Shown: piece by piece, positions 37,818-47,342 of the stretch
Layout: each line of letters starts with the position of its first letter
Position numbering within the stretch: position 1 is the stretch's first letter
Origin: Myxococcota bacterium
GTDB taxonomy: Bacteria; Myxococcota_A; UBA9160; UBA4427
Reading direction: 5' to 3'
Assembly (NCBI GenBank): GCA_030748735.1
Contig: JASMLK010000146.1
Location: forward strand, 1-64,000
DNA: 64,000 nt
Notes under the pieces: model-generated
What the model saw: the letters and a program-made list of their open reading frames with translations, nothing else
Databases searched by the model: none
What the model was told of the DNA's origin: nothing
Translations under genes and position numbers: made by a program

Positions 37818-40800
37818 CTATACGGCCTCCACGTGAGTGTCTTGCGCGCTGGTCTGAACCGACTCGACGGGAGCCGACGATGCATCGGGTGAATCGTCCG
37901 GAACCGACTCATCAGCAGACGGAATCTCGATCTCCGGCATGCGATACGCGTACTCGTCGATCGATGCGATGGGCCCGGCGCTCTCTTCGAACTTCGCGTA
38001 GCGACCAGGCATCATCTCCGCGAGTTCGTGCAAACTCTTGTCGATCCAGTCGTTGTACACACCGACCAACATCAGTTCGAGGTTTTTCTCGTGGACTTCG
38101 ATCGCCTGCTCCTCGAAGGGAAACGCCTCTTCTTCGAGCACCATTTCGTAGTCGACCAACTCGCTACCGGAAAGCGATGCCGGTCGCTCGGATTCGAGCA
38201 GCGCCCGACTGAATTCGAAGTAGACCTGTGCGATGTAGAAGGTCGCCCCGGCGGTCGCCTCACCGACCTCGTAGTCGATCAAGGTGCCGAACACCTTCAG
38301 CGCCTCGTCCATGCGCTTCTTCTTCTTCGCGAGGTTTATCTCGAAGGGTTGATCGAGCTGGATGGCCGCGAAGCGTTCGTAGTCCTGTGCGGCCAGCGCG
38401 AGCGCGGACTTTGCTGCGAAGTAGCGAACGGGCCCCTGGGTCGTGTTCCCAGACTTCTTTTCGAGCGCCACGATCTCGCGGAGTTCGTCGTCGCGCCTCG
38501 AAACGTCACCGAGTTCGCCGTAGAGCGACGCGACCTTGAAGCGCATCTCTATCGAGGTTTCGAGGGGCTCTGGAAACGCCTTGACGTAACGCTCGTAGAC
38601 CGCAACGGCACTGCGGGTTCGATCGGCTTCCTCGTAGAGTTCCCCTGCGATCAGCAACGCTTCCCGTCGCTCTTCGGCGCCTTCGGCCTCCTCGGCGACC
38701 CGCTCGTATTCGGACGCGGCCTTGCCGGGGTCGCCGGCCGAGCGGTAGACGGACGCGATCTGTTTCGTAGCTTCGCGGCGCAGCTCGTGCTCGGGGTGGG
38801 CCCCACGGAACGCTTCGAGCACTTCGGCCGCTTGCGCCCAATCTTCCAACGCGATCAGCGAAGCACCTGCGTCGTACTCTGCCGCCGGCCGGATCGCACT
38901 CTGCGGTGCTGCGTCTCGCACCCGCAGGAAGTGATCTGCGGCCACGCGATGATCACCAGCCGTGCGAGCAGCTTCGCCCTGCTTGTAGATGGCCGCGGCC
39001 AGGTTCTCGGTGACATTGGCGCGCGCCGGGTCGTCGCCGTTCGTCCATTCGAGAACGCTCCCGTAGGCGGCTTCTGCATCGGCGTAGTTCTGGGTGTCGA
39101 AGTAGCTGTGTGCCACCGCGGCCCAGGCCGCCCGCACGATGGCTGGCTCTGCGTCGGGATAGCGCTCGATCAACTGTTCGCCGCGCTCGATGGCCGCGAC
39201 GTAGTCTTCCATCGCGTACAGATCGTCGACTGCCGCACCCAACACCACGGCAGCATGCTCATGCTCGGGGAAGCTCTCTACGAATCGCAACGTGCTCGTG
39301 ACCGCGTCGCGACGAACGGCATCGCGAGCTTCGCCCTCTTCGGCCCGCTTCTCGTTTTCGCGGTGCGCATAGATCGCCGCGTAGCCGGCCGCCGGGGCCT
39401 TCTCGTGTTCGTCGTATGAATAGGCCGTGTGCTCGTACTCGAGGGCGGCCTGGGCGAAGTTCTCGTTCTCCAGGAGCAGATCCGAGAATCGGTGGTGGAC
39501 CCCGGGTGCCGTAGCCTCGCTCGCGAACGACTTCAGGTAGGCGCGGTACCAGCGCGAGGCCTCTGCGAAGTGGAGCGGCCGCTCGTCGCGATGCTTTTCG
39601 TCCTGGAAGACGGCGTGATGGTGAGTCGCGAGGTCCTCGAGGTTCTCGCGCAGATAGGCCACGACCTCAGGCGCTTCGTCCACCGCAACGTGGCTCCAAT
39701 ACTCGGCGTCGAGAGCGTAGCGCTCCGCGAATTCCTTCTTCGACTCGAGTACCAGCTTCGGGAAGCCTCCGGCCTCGTAGATCTCGACGATCTGCATCCC
39801 GAACTGCGGCGCACTGCGATGGTTCGGGTTCAGCGTCACGAACGCGGCGTAGGCTTCGGCCGCGTCCTGGTAGCGACGCTTCTCGAAATAGAAGTCGCCG
39901 AGCCGGCGGTAGACACGATCTTCGTAGTCCCGTCGCCCGTAAGCCGCGAAGTAGTCCGTGACGGCCGACGCACCACCCAGACTCGAGAAGCTGAGGCTGA
40001 TCACCCGATACGTGTCAGCGACCCGCTGCTCTTCGGAATCGTCCCCCGCATTGTCGAAGTCGTATCCCGACTCGACTTTGTAGTCGAGCAGCGCGATGTA
40101 ACGGCGCAGGGCTTCTTCGTGCATTTCCTGCTTGTAGAGGGACCAACCGAGCTTGTACAAGGCGAGTTCGAAGTACGCCGAGTCCTTGCCGACTTCGACG
40201 GCGGCCGCATAGGCGAGTTCGGCCTCGTAGTACTTGCGCCGCATGAAGAAGTATTCGCCGCGCCGAAACTGCACTTCGTCGAGGTAGGTCGAGTGTGGAT
40301 AGCGGGTGATCAGCTCTTCGATCACCGCGATCGCGTCATCACTGCGGCCGAGTTCGTCGAAGGCGCGCGCCTTCTGATAGAGCACCTGGTCGTTCTGCGC
40401 GTAGTCGGGATAGACGGCCAGGATCTTGTCGTAGAGCACGATGGCTTCTTCGGGCCCGGCCCAGGCGACGTCGTCGGCTTCGGGCAGATCGAGGTCGTTG
40501 GCGGTGACCGCCGGACCGGGAGCAGCCGCCTCGGTCGCGCGCTGCTCGAATACTCCGTCCGGCTCCGCAGCCGGGTCGAGACGCGCAGGGACGGAATTCG
40601 AAGTTCCACGGGCCTCCTGCGTGGGTTCGACTGTGGGAGGAGCAACCGGCGCAGCACCGTGGATCCCGAACTCCCTTTCCAGCTGAAGATCGGCGAGGCG
40701 ACGCATGGCCTCGGGGGTGAGGTTCGAGGTCGGGGCCTCCGCGAGGAATTCGCGATAGCCCTCCATCGCCTGCTCGAGACCATCTTCGACACGAACTTCA

Positions 40801-40913
40801 TTCATGTCGGGCTCCACGCGATGAAGGCCCGCGAGCGTCTGCCGGTCGGGGTTGCCCGCGCAAGCGATCGCCATCGCGGGCAGGAGCAACCAGGCTGTGC
40901 TTCGACTACGCAT
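37818..40913 (-). CDS. Large TPR lipoprotein
   Basis: 1031 residues from the ATG at 40913, which has GAGG 8 bases upstream and gives a compact lipoprotein signal (MRSRSTAWLLLPAMAIACAG). An in-frame reading extends 20 codons upstream but overlaps the preceding gene. The mature protein is a low-complexity linker (about 100-150) followed by a solenoid of many TPR-like repeats with acidic and aromatic residues (QVLYQKARAFDELGRSDDAI, then AELAYAAAVEVG). It looks like a periplasmic scaffold for a large envelope machine. No enzymatic motif was seen. Confidence 0.85.
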   Translation of the reverse strand: MRSRSTAWLLLPAMAIACAGNPDRQTLAGLHRVEPDMNEVRVEDGLEQAMEGYREFLAEAPTSNLTPEAMRRLADLQLEREFGIHGAAPVAPPTVEPTQEARGTSNSVPARLDPAAEPDGVFEQRATEAAAPGPAVTANDLDLPEADDVAWAGPEEAIVLYDKILAVYPDYAQNDQVLYQKARAFDELGRSDDAIAVIEELITRYPHSTYLDEVQFRRGEYFFMRRKYYEAELAYAAAVEVGKDSAYFELALYKLGWSLYKQEMHEEALRRYIALLDYKVESGYDFDNAGDDSEEQRVADTYRVISLSFSSLGGASAVTDYFAAYGRRDYEDRVYRRLGDFYFEKRRYQDAAEAYAAFVTLNPNHRSAPQFGMQIVEIYEAGGFPKLVLESKKEFAERYALDAEYWSHVAVDEAPEVVAYLRENLEDLATHHHAVFQDEKHRDERPLHFAEASRWYRAYLKSFASEATAPGVHHRFSDLLLENENFAQAALEYEHTAYSYDEHEKAPAAGYAAIYAHRENEKRAEEGEARDAVRRDAVTSTLRFVESFPEHEHAAVVLGAAVDDLYAMEDYVAAIERGEQLIERYPDAEPAIVRAAWAAVAHSYFDTQNYADAEAAYGSVLEWTNGDDPARANVTENLAAAIYKQGEAARTAGDHRVAADHFLRVRDAAPQSAIRPAAEYDAGASLIALEDWAQAAEVLEAFRGAHPEHELRREATKQIASVYRSAGDPGKAASEYERVAEEAEGAEERREALLIAGELYEEADRTRSAVAVYERYVKAFPEPLETSIEMRFKVASLYGELGDVSRRDDELREIVALEKKSGNTTQGPVRYFAAKSALALAAQDYERFAAIQLDQPFEINLAKKKKRMDEALKVFGTLIDYEVGEATAGATFYIAQVYFEFSRALLESERPASLSGSELVDYEMVLEEEAFPFEEQAIEVHEKNLELMLVGVYNDWIDKSLHELAEMMPGRYAKFEESAGPIASIDEYAYRMPEIEIPSADESVPDDSPDASSAPVESVQTSAQDTHVEAV

Positions 40914-40923
40914 CGCCCCCGCC

Positions 40924-42795
40924 TCACTGCGCCTGCGCTTTGGCTGCGCGGTCATAGCTGTCCGCGTATGCAAAACGAGCCTGGTTCTGAAATTCGGTCA
41001 ATCGCGCCCGCCGCTGCTCGAGCTCGTCGATCGCCACGGTTTCGAGCACGCGACCCTGGCGCTGCATCACTGCGTCGATGCGAGCGAGGTTGCGTTCGAT
41101 CCGGGCACCCAGATCCGCGAGCGCATCGCCATAGCCGACGTAGCTCTGGCGTGCGGCCTGCCGGGTACGAACGAAGGCGTCGTATCGAGCGTCGAGGGTC
41201 GCGACGTCCGCTTCGAGGGAGCGCAGATGTTCATGGGTTTCGGTCAGACGTTCGTGATACTCGGTTTCGACGCGGAAGCGAAGCAGCCCCTCCAACCGGG
41301 CAACCCGCGCACGCAGCGCCGCGGCGTCTGCGCTTCCATCGCGTTCCAACCGCGCCGCAACCCGCTCGAGGGCCTGCAGGGCCCCCTGCTCTTCCGCCGT
41401 GGCGAGGTAGTCCGCGCGCGGCGCAACCAACATCCCCTCGAGTCGCTCGCGCACGTGGTCCCGCTGTTCGAGTCGCAGCCTCACCTGGGCGTCCAGGCGG
41501 CGGAAGGTGCGATCGATCTCAGGCAGACGCGGTTCATAGAATTTGCGGCGGAGTGCAATCACATCGGCGAACGCATCCAGCGAACCATGCCACTCGCGCA
41601 GCTTGCGCCGCAGGTCGTCGAGATCGAGGTAGTTCTGCAGCGACGTCTGAAAGTCGTGAGACGCCATCAAGCCGACCAGGTAGAAGGTCTCGGGCGCGTC
41701 GGGGAGATTGCGCAGCCGGATCACCCAGTCCTTGTCGTGGCGAATCTCCTCGCGCACGAGTGCTTCCAGAAAGTCCCCACTGCGAATGTTCTGGATCGAT
41801 GCGTCGAGCTTCTGGAGTTCTACGTCGAAACGCTCGACGGCTTCGCCATACAAGACCGCCGCGCGACCATGCACGCCGAGCTTTCCGTACGCGTAGGGAA
41901 GCGCGAGTCGTGCTTCCTGAACCGCGATGTCGGTGACGTCGCGCTCGACGAGAACACTCCACGGCACGAGCGCGCGTTCGAAACGCCCAGTGGAAAGATC
42001 AGCCCGCCCGGCGCGAAGCAGCGCCTGGTTCGAGTACGGCCCGGAAAGGCGCACACGATCGAGGAAGCCCTGCGCCTCGTCGAATTCCTCGGCCTCGAGC
42101 AGCAACGTCCCCAGCACCAGATTCGACTTGTCGCGAATCGCCAGGGTGGCGGGATCGCCCGAGCGCACACGCCCAGCGCGGTCGAGTTGACGCGCCGCCT
42201 GCTTCGGCTTGCCATCTCGCAACATCGCGATGCCGAGGTTGTAGTTCGCAAAACCAGCGAGGCTCTCCGCATCTTGAACCGGACCGAGCGTCGCGATGGC
42301 TTTGGCCGCTCGCCCGAGGGCGAGGTAGACGTTGGCCCGGAGGAACGCCACGTCCGCGCGAATCGCCACGGGGATTTCGCCCGTCATCGCATCGAGAACG
42401 CGAAGGGCGGGTTCGGGCTGATCCTTCTGGAAATGGATCCGTGCGAGGCGATAGGCGGCTTCATTGCGCACGCTGTCCGAAACATCGGCCTCGAGCACCG
42501 CCCGGATGGCACGCCCCGCGCGATGATGCATGCGGTAGTGCAGCTCGAAGTCGCCGATGGAGAATTCGGCTTCTTCGATGTGGTAGATCAAGGAATCCAG
42601 GGCCGGCTCGTCCACGCGGTAGTGCTGGGCGATCTCCGCATCGAGTCGTTCGAGTGCATCGAAGTACTCGTCCTGATGCGCATGGAACAACGCCTCTCCG
42701 AAATGGAGATCACGCAGCGGACTGGCCGCTGCCGGCACCGCAAGGGCAACGCCCAGCGCTATGACCGCGATCGCTTTCGGTGAGACCCGGGTCAT
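40924..42795 (-). CDS. Exported TPR/coiled-coil protein
   Basis: 623 residues with a signal peptide (AVIALGVALAVPAAAS). The N-terminal half is TPR-like (AAYRLARIHFQKDQPEPALR, FANYNLGIAMLRDGKPKQA). The C-terminal half from about 380 is long helices rich in Arg, Glu, Leu (LEQRDHVRERLEG, RRARLTEFQNQARFAY), probably coiled coil. It is soluble periplasmic by prediction. It lies 10 bases before the large TPR lipoprotein and 2 bases after the stop of the gene at 42798, so it is co-transcribed. Confidence 0.82.
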   Translation of the reverse strand: MTRVSPKAIAVIALGVALAVPAAASPLRDLHFGEALFHAHQDEYFDALERLDAEIAQHYRVDEPALDSLIYHIEEAEFSIGDFELHYRMHHRAGRAIRAVLEADVSDSVRNEAAYRLARIHFQKDQPEPALRVLDAMTGEIPVAIRADVAFLRANVYLALGRAAKAIATLGPVQDAESLAGFANYNLGIAMLRDGKPKQAARQLDRAGRVRSGDPATLAIRDKSNLVLGTLLLEAEEFDEAQGFLDRVRLSGPYSNQALLRAGRADLSTGRFERALVPWSVLVERDVTDIAVQEARLALPYAYGKLGVHGRAAVLYGEAVERFDVELQKLDASIQNIRSGDFLEALVREEIRHDKDWVIRLRNLPDAPETFYLVGLMASHDFQTSLQNYLDLDDLRRKLREWHGSLDAFADVIALRRKFYEPRLPEIDRTFRRLDAQVRLRLEQRDHVRERLEGMLVAPRADYLATAEEQGALQALERVAARLERDGSADAAALRARVARLEGLLRFRVETEYHERLTETHEHLRSLEADVATLDARYDAFVRTRQAARQSYVGYGDALADLGARIERNLARIDAVMQRQGRVLETVAIDELEQRRARLTEFQNQARFAYADSYDRAAKAQAQ

Positions 42796-42797
42796 GG

Positions 42798-43427
42798 CTA
42801 GCGCCCGCCGAGCTCGATCCGAACGCCGCCTACGTCGCTGCCGGCGAGTGACAGCTCGATCAACCTGGGTTCGGCGGCCTTGTCGAAGCGGATCGCCTCG
42901 CTGCCTCGCACCTCGGCACCACTGGCCAGCTTGCCCGCGACCTCGACCCGGATCTCATGCGCGCCGGTCGCGACATTGCCTGTGTATAGACGCTGCACCC
43001 CGCCCTTCTCGAGGGCGTCGAGTTCCTTGAAGCTGTAGATATGCCGTGCAGCCGGCTGACCATCGATCTGGAGCTTGACCGAGTCGAGGCGGAAGCCATT
43101 GCCGGACGGCATCGAAACGAATACGGCCACCTGGGTGTTCGAAGGAAAGAGCAGCTTCTCTTCGAGCCGCCGGAGTTCTTCGGCGATCCCCAGAACGTCC
43201 GATTTGATCTCCTGGACCTGCTCATCGAGCCCCTGCATCTCGGCCTTCGGGTCGGCCCACGCACTGCCGGAGATCAGGAGCAGCGCGAATACGACTACGG
43301 TGACAGCATTCCAATAGGCAAGCTGTCGAAGCTTCGGCTTGCGGTGCTCATCGTCGTGACGGTTCAGCACTGCATGCGGCCAGTCGTTGGCCGATGTCGA
43401 TCGGGCGAGGGGGGGCATGACACGCAC
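42798..43427 (-). CDS. Exported protein, first gene of the ExbBD/giant-protein operon
   Basis: 209 residues. The given start is a GTG; an ATG three codons on (43418) or a GTG at 43370 are possible and none has a strong ribosome site. A hydrophobic stretch (VTVVVFALLLISGSAWADP) acts as signal peptide, then a short coiled coil (QEIKSDVLGIAEELRRLEEK) and a beta-rich domain (VSMPSGNGFRLDSVKLQIDG, GAHEIRVEVAGK) that resembles a carbohydrate- or PEGA-like fold. Family not recognised. Confidence 0.75.
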   Translation of the reverse strand: MRVMPPLARSTSANDWPHAVLNRHDDEHRKPKLRQLAYWNAVTVVVFALLLISGSAWADPKAEMQGLDEQVQEIKSDVLGIAEELRRLEEKLLFPSNTQVAVFVSMPSGNGFRLDSVKLQIDGQPAARHIYSFKELDALEKGGVQRLYTGNVATGAHEIRVEVAGKLASGAEVRGSEAIRFDKAAEPRLIELSLAGSDVGGVRIELGGR

Positions 43428-43889
43428 CGTTGGTTGAATTGTTCTTGGGCCCTTCCGACGACTTGCTGTCGGATTCCCGTGCTCTATACGTGAGGATTTT
43501 CGGGCAATCGGCCAAAGACAAGTGTGCGTGTCGTCACATCGTCAGCGCGGTGCATGCAACATGCACCGAATGGGCAGCTTCGTTTCGTCTAGGAAAACCA
43601 CGTCATCGACATCGCAACGACGTGGCGATCACCTCGGTGCAGGCGACTCGCAAACGGGAGGCAAGACACCGCGTCACGGGACACCACCCACAATGGCTGG
43701 CGCGTCGCGGGTGCTGGGGTTGTCCTTCGTCGTTTCTCGCGGCGTTCTAGCCCGGATCGCAGTCCATGACCAACCGCTACGGCGCTCCAAACCATTGGAG
43801 CGCTACGGCCTGGGCCTCCGCGACGCACGCGCCCATGACCGGTTCGCCGCAGGTCGCGTCGGCCTGGCAGTCGAACCGATCGACGACTG
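43428..43889. other. Intergenic region with two strong hairpins
   Basis: Upstream of the ExbBD/giant operon and downstream of lpxK. A 9-bp perfect hairpin CGGTGCATG-CAA-CATGCACCG is at 43548-43568. Another, GCGCTCCAA-ACCA-TTGGAGCGC, is at 43782-43803. CTAGCCCGGAT at 43747-43757 is the end sequence of the hairpin repeat family. No coding frame with the local codon bias, tRNA or clear promoter was seen. Confidence 0.5.
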
Positions 43890-44957
43890 TCATTGCCGTC
43901 GAATCCCAAGCCGCGCCTCCACCTGATCGAGAACCCGATCGGGTTGCTCGACTTGCATGCGAATGCCGAGTACGCGCAAGTCGATCTCGCGAACCCAGTC
44001 CGCGTGGATCTTGCCCGCGTCTTTTTCGGTCGTAATCCAGATGTCGGCTTGTTTCGCGAGACGCCGGAGATTCCGTGCGCGATAACGATGATGATCGCGA
44101 AACACGCGTTCCGCGATGACCACGGCGCCCAGTGCCTCGAGGCTGGCGCGCAGCGATTCCGGGCGTGCAATGCCCGCGAGCAGGCCGACCTTCATGTCGC
44201 GAAGCACGCGCGGGTCGACTTCGAGGGTGCCGTTGTGCTGGCGCAGGCTCGTGGGTTGGCGCCGTGCAGCAAAGCGAGTTGCATCGGGGGCGAGCCGAGA
44301 GACCTGCGAGACCAACTTCTCGTCGGCTGCAGACCCGACCATGGCGATCACGTCCGCCCGTCCCAATGCCGCCAACGGTTCGCGCAAGGGCCCGCGCGGA
44401 AGCAGCTTGCTGTTGCCCAACCCCGAAGCCGTGTCGATGGCGACGAGATCGAGGTCCCGTGCCAGGCCGTGGTGCTGGAAGCCATCGTCGAGCACCAGCA
44501 CTTCCGCGCCATAGAGCGCAATCGCGCGAAGCGCTGCAAGGGCGCGGTCGGGGGACACGACGACCGGAACACCGGACGCGTGTCGCGCGAGCAAGTGCGC
44601 TTCGTCGCCGACTTCGGCTGCGGCCGCGCAGAGTGCCTGCCCATCACTCGCGATCGTGACATCGGCGCCGCGGGTCCGGCGGTAGCCTCGGGTCAGCAAC
44701 GCCACCTTCGTGCCTCGCGCGTAGAGGGCATGCGCGATCCAGGCGGCCAGGGGCGTTTTGCCCGAACCACCGGCAGTCAGGCCACCGACACTCAGCACGC
44801 GGGCGTCCACGCGGACGGGACGGTCGCGACCGCGTTGCTTGCGCCAGCGATCGAAACGCGCACCTCCACCGTAGAGCACCGCGGGCAAGGCCAACGGCCA
44901 CCAGAGCAGTTTGTCCCCCCACCCCTCCCGCTCCGCGTTGCGCCAGGGGAACTTCAC
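43890..44957 (-). CDS. lpxK: Tetraacyldisaccharide 4'-kinase
   Basis: 355 residues from a GTG that overlaps the waaA stop (GTGA). The Walker A-like loop SVGGLTAGGSGKTPLAAWI and the DDGFQHHGLARDLDLVAID segment are LpxK signatures, as is LLPRGPLREPLAAL. It phosphorylates the lipid A disaccharide at the 4' position on the inner membrane; an N-terminal helix (LLWWPLALPAVLYGGG) anchors it. Last gene of the lipid A run. Confidence 0.95.
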   Translation of the reverse strand: MKFPWRNAEREGWGDKLLWWPLALPAVLYGGGARFDRWRKQRGRDRPVRVDARVLSVGGLTAGGSGKTPLAAWIAHALYARGTKVALLTRGYRRTRGADVTIASDGQALCAAAAEVGDEAHLLARHASGVPVVVSPDRALAALRAIALYGAEVLVLDDGFQHHGLARDLDLVAIDTASGLGNSKLLPRGPLREPLAALGRADVIAMVGSAADEKLVSQVSRLAPDATRFAARRQPTSLRQHNGTLEVDPRVLRDMKVGLLAGIARPESLRASLEALGAVVIAERVFRDHHRYRARNLRRLAKQADIWITTEKDAGKIHADWVREIDLRVLGIRMQVEQPDRVLDQVEARLGIRRQ

Positions 44958-46210
44958 GGAGCGTCGTCTCCGAGTTGCGCTCTCAACCACGCCGCCACTC
45001 GCCCGACGTTGCCTCGGCGCGCCTCGAGGGCTTCGCGCCCCGCGACACCGCGCGCGCGGGCATCCTTGGGGTCGCGCAGCAGCGACACGAGTTCGCTTGC
45101 GAGTTCTTCGTCGTTGGCGACCTGGCGCCCGCCGCCGCATTCGAGTGCGAGCGCAGCCCCGTCGCGAACGTTTTCCGTATGAGGACCGAACAACACCGGT
45201 GCTTCCTGAAAGAGTGGTTCGAGCAGATTGTGCCCACCGATCGCGACGAGCGTACCGCCGACGAAGGCCACGGTCGCGGTCGCATAGAGGGCACCAAGTT
45301 CGCCGGTCGTATCGAGCAGCAGGACATCGCCTTCAGAGAGGCTCGCCGGGTCGAGCCACGTACGACGCACGACGCGCCGACCACGTGCCGCCAGCGCACG
45401 CTCGATGCCAGCGACCCGATCGAGGTGTCGCGGCGCAATCACGAGGACGACCGACTCACCCCGTCGCTCACAGGCTTCGACCGCGTCGAGCATCGCGGCT
45501 TCTTCTCCTTCATGGGTGCTGCCTGCAATCACGACTCTACGGCCTTCAAGCGCACGGACGAGGTCGGCCGCCACTTGCTCGACACCCGCGACCGGGTCGA
45601 GCTTGAGATCGCCGAAGACCGCCACCCGCTCGGGACTGGCCCCGAGAGCAACGAATCGATCGGCGTCCGCCTGGGAGCGAGCCGCGATGCCCGCGAAGCG
45701 CGAGAGCAAGGCCGCCAAGGCGAAACGGAAGACGCGATAACGCGGAAACGAAGCATCCGACAGACGCGCCGAGACGGCAAATACCGGGATCCCCCGCGTG
45801 AACGCCGCAACGATCAAGCAGGGCCAGAGTTCGGTTTCGACGAGAACCAACGCGCGAGGCACCACGCGGTCGAGAGCGCGCGCCACGAGCCACGGATGGT
45901 CGATGGGCAGATAGGCATGCGGCACGTCGGGCAGACGCTTCGCGAGCACATCACGCCCCGCGCGCGTCACCGCGGACGCGAAGCCAGGAACCTCCTCCGC
46001 TTCGAGGCGCAGCAGAAGCGACGTCGCCACGTGCGCTTCGCCGAGACTTGCACCGTGTACCCACACCCTGCCGGGCTTGACGGCGTCGCCCCCACCGAGA
46101 CGTTCGCGCCAGCCGTCCCGCAAGGCGGGCCTTGCGAGCCACACGAGCGCAACCACCGGCGCGAGCAACAGGCCCGCGATCAGAACCAGACCTCTACGCA
46201 GGATCGACAA
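44954..46210 (-). CDS. waaA: 3-deoxy-D-manno-octulosonic acid transferase
   Basis: 418 residues from a TTG at 46210 that overlaps the end of lpxB by 17 bases; this start gives the usual N-terminal membrane anchor (SILRRGLVLIAGLLLAPVVALVW). The catalytic Glu lies in VHGASLGEAHVA. The second domain has IAGSTHEGEEAAML, the CMP-Kdo site, and GGTLVAIGGHNLLEPL. Transfers Kdo to lipid IVA. Confidence 0.93.
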   Translation of the reverse strand: MSILRRGLVLIAGLLLAPVVALVWLARPALRDGWRERLGGGDAVKPGRVWVHGASLGEAHVATSLLLRLEAEEVPGFASAVTRAGRDVLAKRLPDVPHAYLPIDHPWLVARALDRVVPRALVLVETELWPCLIVAAFTRGIPVFAVSARLSDASFPRYRVFRFALAALLSRFAGIAARSQADADRFVALGASPERVAVFGDLKLDPVAGVEQVAADLVRALEGRRVVIAGSTHEGEEAAMLDAVEACERRGESVVLVIAPRHLDRVAGIERALAARGRRVVRRTWLDPASLSEGDVLLLDTTGELGALYATATVAFVGGTLVAIGGHNLLEPLFQEAPVLFGPHTENVRDGAALALECGGGRQVANDEELASELVSLLRDPKDARARGVAGREALEARRGNVGRVAAWLRAQLGDDAP

Positions 46211-47342
46211 GCAACTTCTCCGCCAGGTCGCATGCTCGCCCCGCCGCCCCACCCGCCCCGAGTCGAGCGGCAACCCTGTCGAGCGCCTTGCACTGCGCAT
46301 CGCGTGCCTGACCCTCGAAGAGCGCCTCGAGGGCATCGGCGATCGCCTCCGGGTCGGCCTCTTCTTGAACGAATTCGGGAACCACGGGTGCATCCTCGAT
46401 GAGATTCGGCATCGCGTAGTGGGGAAGCGCAACCAGACGACTCACGATCAAGGCGGTCAAGGGATGCACACTCGCCACCACGACCATCGGCCTTCCGATC
46501 AATGCGGCCTCGAGGGTGACGGTGCCGGGCTTCGCGAGCACCACGTCACTCGCCCGCATCGCGTCGCGCGCGTCGAGATCGACGAATTCGCACCCATCGG
46601 ACGAGCCCCCTTCGAGGCCCGCGACTGCACGCTCCAGGTCGTCGGGTTCGATCGACGGCGCGCGAACCACCCAGACACGCAGGCCAGGAACCCGTGCCGC
46701 CAACACACGGCACGCCGCCAGTTGGATGGGCAACTGGCGCGTGACTTCGTTCCGCCGACTCCCCGGCAAGACCGCGATCACCTTCTCTCCCGGCGCCACT
46801 CCGTGCGCACGCCTCAGGGCATCGCCGCCCCCCCGGCTCACCTCGTCGACCAGTGGATGCCCGACGAAGGTCGCCCGTGCACCGCGCGCGGCATAGACAT
46901 CGGGCTCGAAGGGAAAGATCACCGCTACCTCGTCGACGCGCCGAGCCATCCGGCCGACGCGTCCCTTGCGCCAGGCCCAGACCTGGGGCGCCACGTAATA
47001 AAGGATGCGTGCCCGACTGCGCCTCCGCACACGGCGTGCGAAAGGAATGTTGAACCCACCCGAATCCACCAGCACCACGAGGTCCGGGTCCGCCTCGCGC
47101 AACAGTCGATTCATGCCCCACCACACCGAAACGATGCGTGGGAGCTGGGTGAACAACTCCAGGAACCCGCCGGTGGCGAGCGCCCGGGCATCGACGCGCA
47201 CGTCGACTCCGGCTCGTCGCATCGCTTCGCCCCCGAGCCCGATCAAACGAGCTTCGGGATGTCGCTCGCGAAAGGCACGAGCAAAGCCTGCCGCGTGAAG
47301 ATCGCCGGAGGCATCGCCTGCGGAGATCAACACCGTCGTCAT
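46194..47342 (-). CDS. lpxB: Lipid-A-disaccharide synthase
   Basis: 382 residues. The GT19 landmarks are present: SAGDASGDLHAAGFARA, DSGGFNIPFARRVRR, YYVAPQVWAWRKGRVGRM, FPFEPDVYAARGARATFVGH, and PGSRRNEVTRQLP. Condenses UDP-diacyl-GlcN(-type) and lipid X. The start overlaps the oxidoreductase stop by 4 bases. Confidence 0.97.
   Translation of the reverse strand: MTTVLISAGDASGDLHAAGFARAFRERHPEARLIGLGGEAMRRAGVDVRVDARALATGGFLELFTQLPRIVSVWWGMNRLLREADPDLVVLVDSGGFNIPFARRVRRRSRARILYYVAPQVWAWRKGRVGRMARRVDEVAVIFPFEPDVYAARGARATFVGHPLVDEVSRGGGDALRRAHGVAPGEKVIAVLPGSRRNEVTRQLPIQLAACRVLAARVPGLRVWVVRAPSIEPDDLERAVAGLEGGSSDGCEFVDLDARDAMRASDVVLAKPGTVTLEAALIGRPMVVVASVHPLTALIVSRLVALPHYAMPNLIEDAPVVPEFVQEEADPEAIADALEALFEGQARDAQCKALDRVAARLGAGGAAGRACDLAEKLLVDPA

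Noticed and set aside
37818-40973. The longer start of the large TPR lipoprotein at 40973.
   Set aside because: It would overlap the upstream gene by about 50 bases and bury the lipoprotein signal. The ATG at 40913 has a ribosome site and gives a normal signal.
43776-43806. Hairpin around GCGCTCCAA as a tRNA or lpxK terminator.
   Set aside because: It is too short for a tRNA, has no cloverleaf, and has no T-run on the minus strand.
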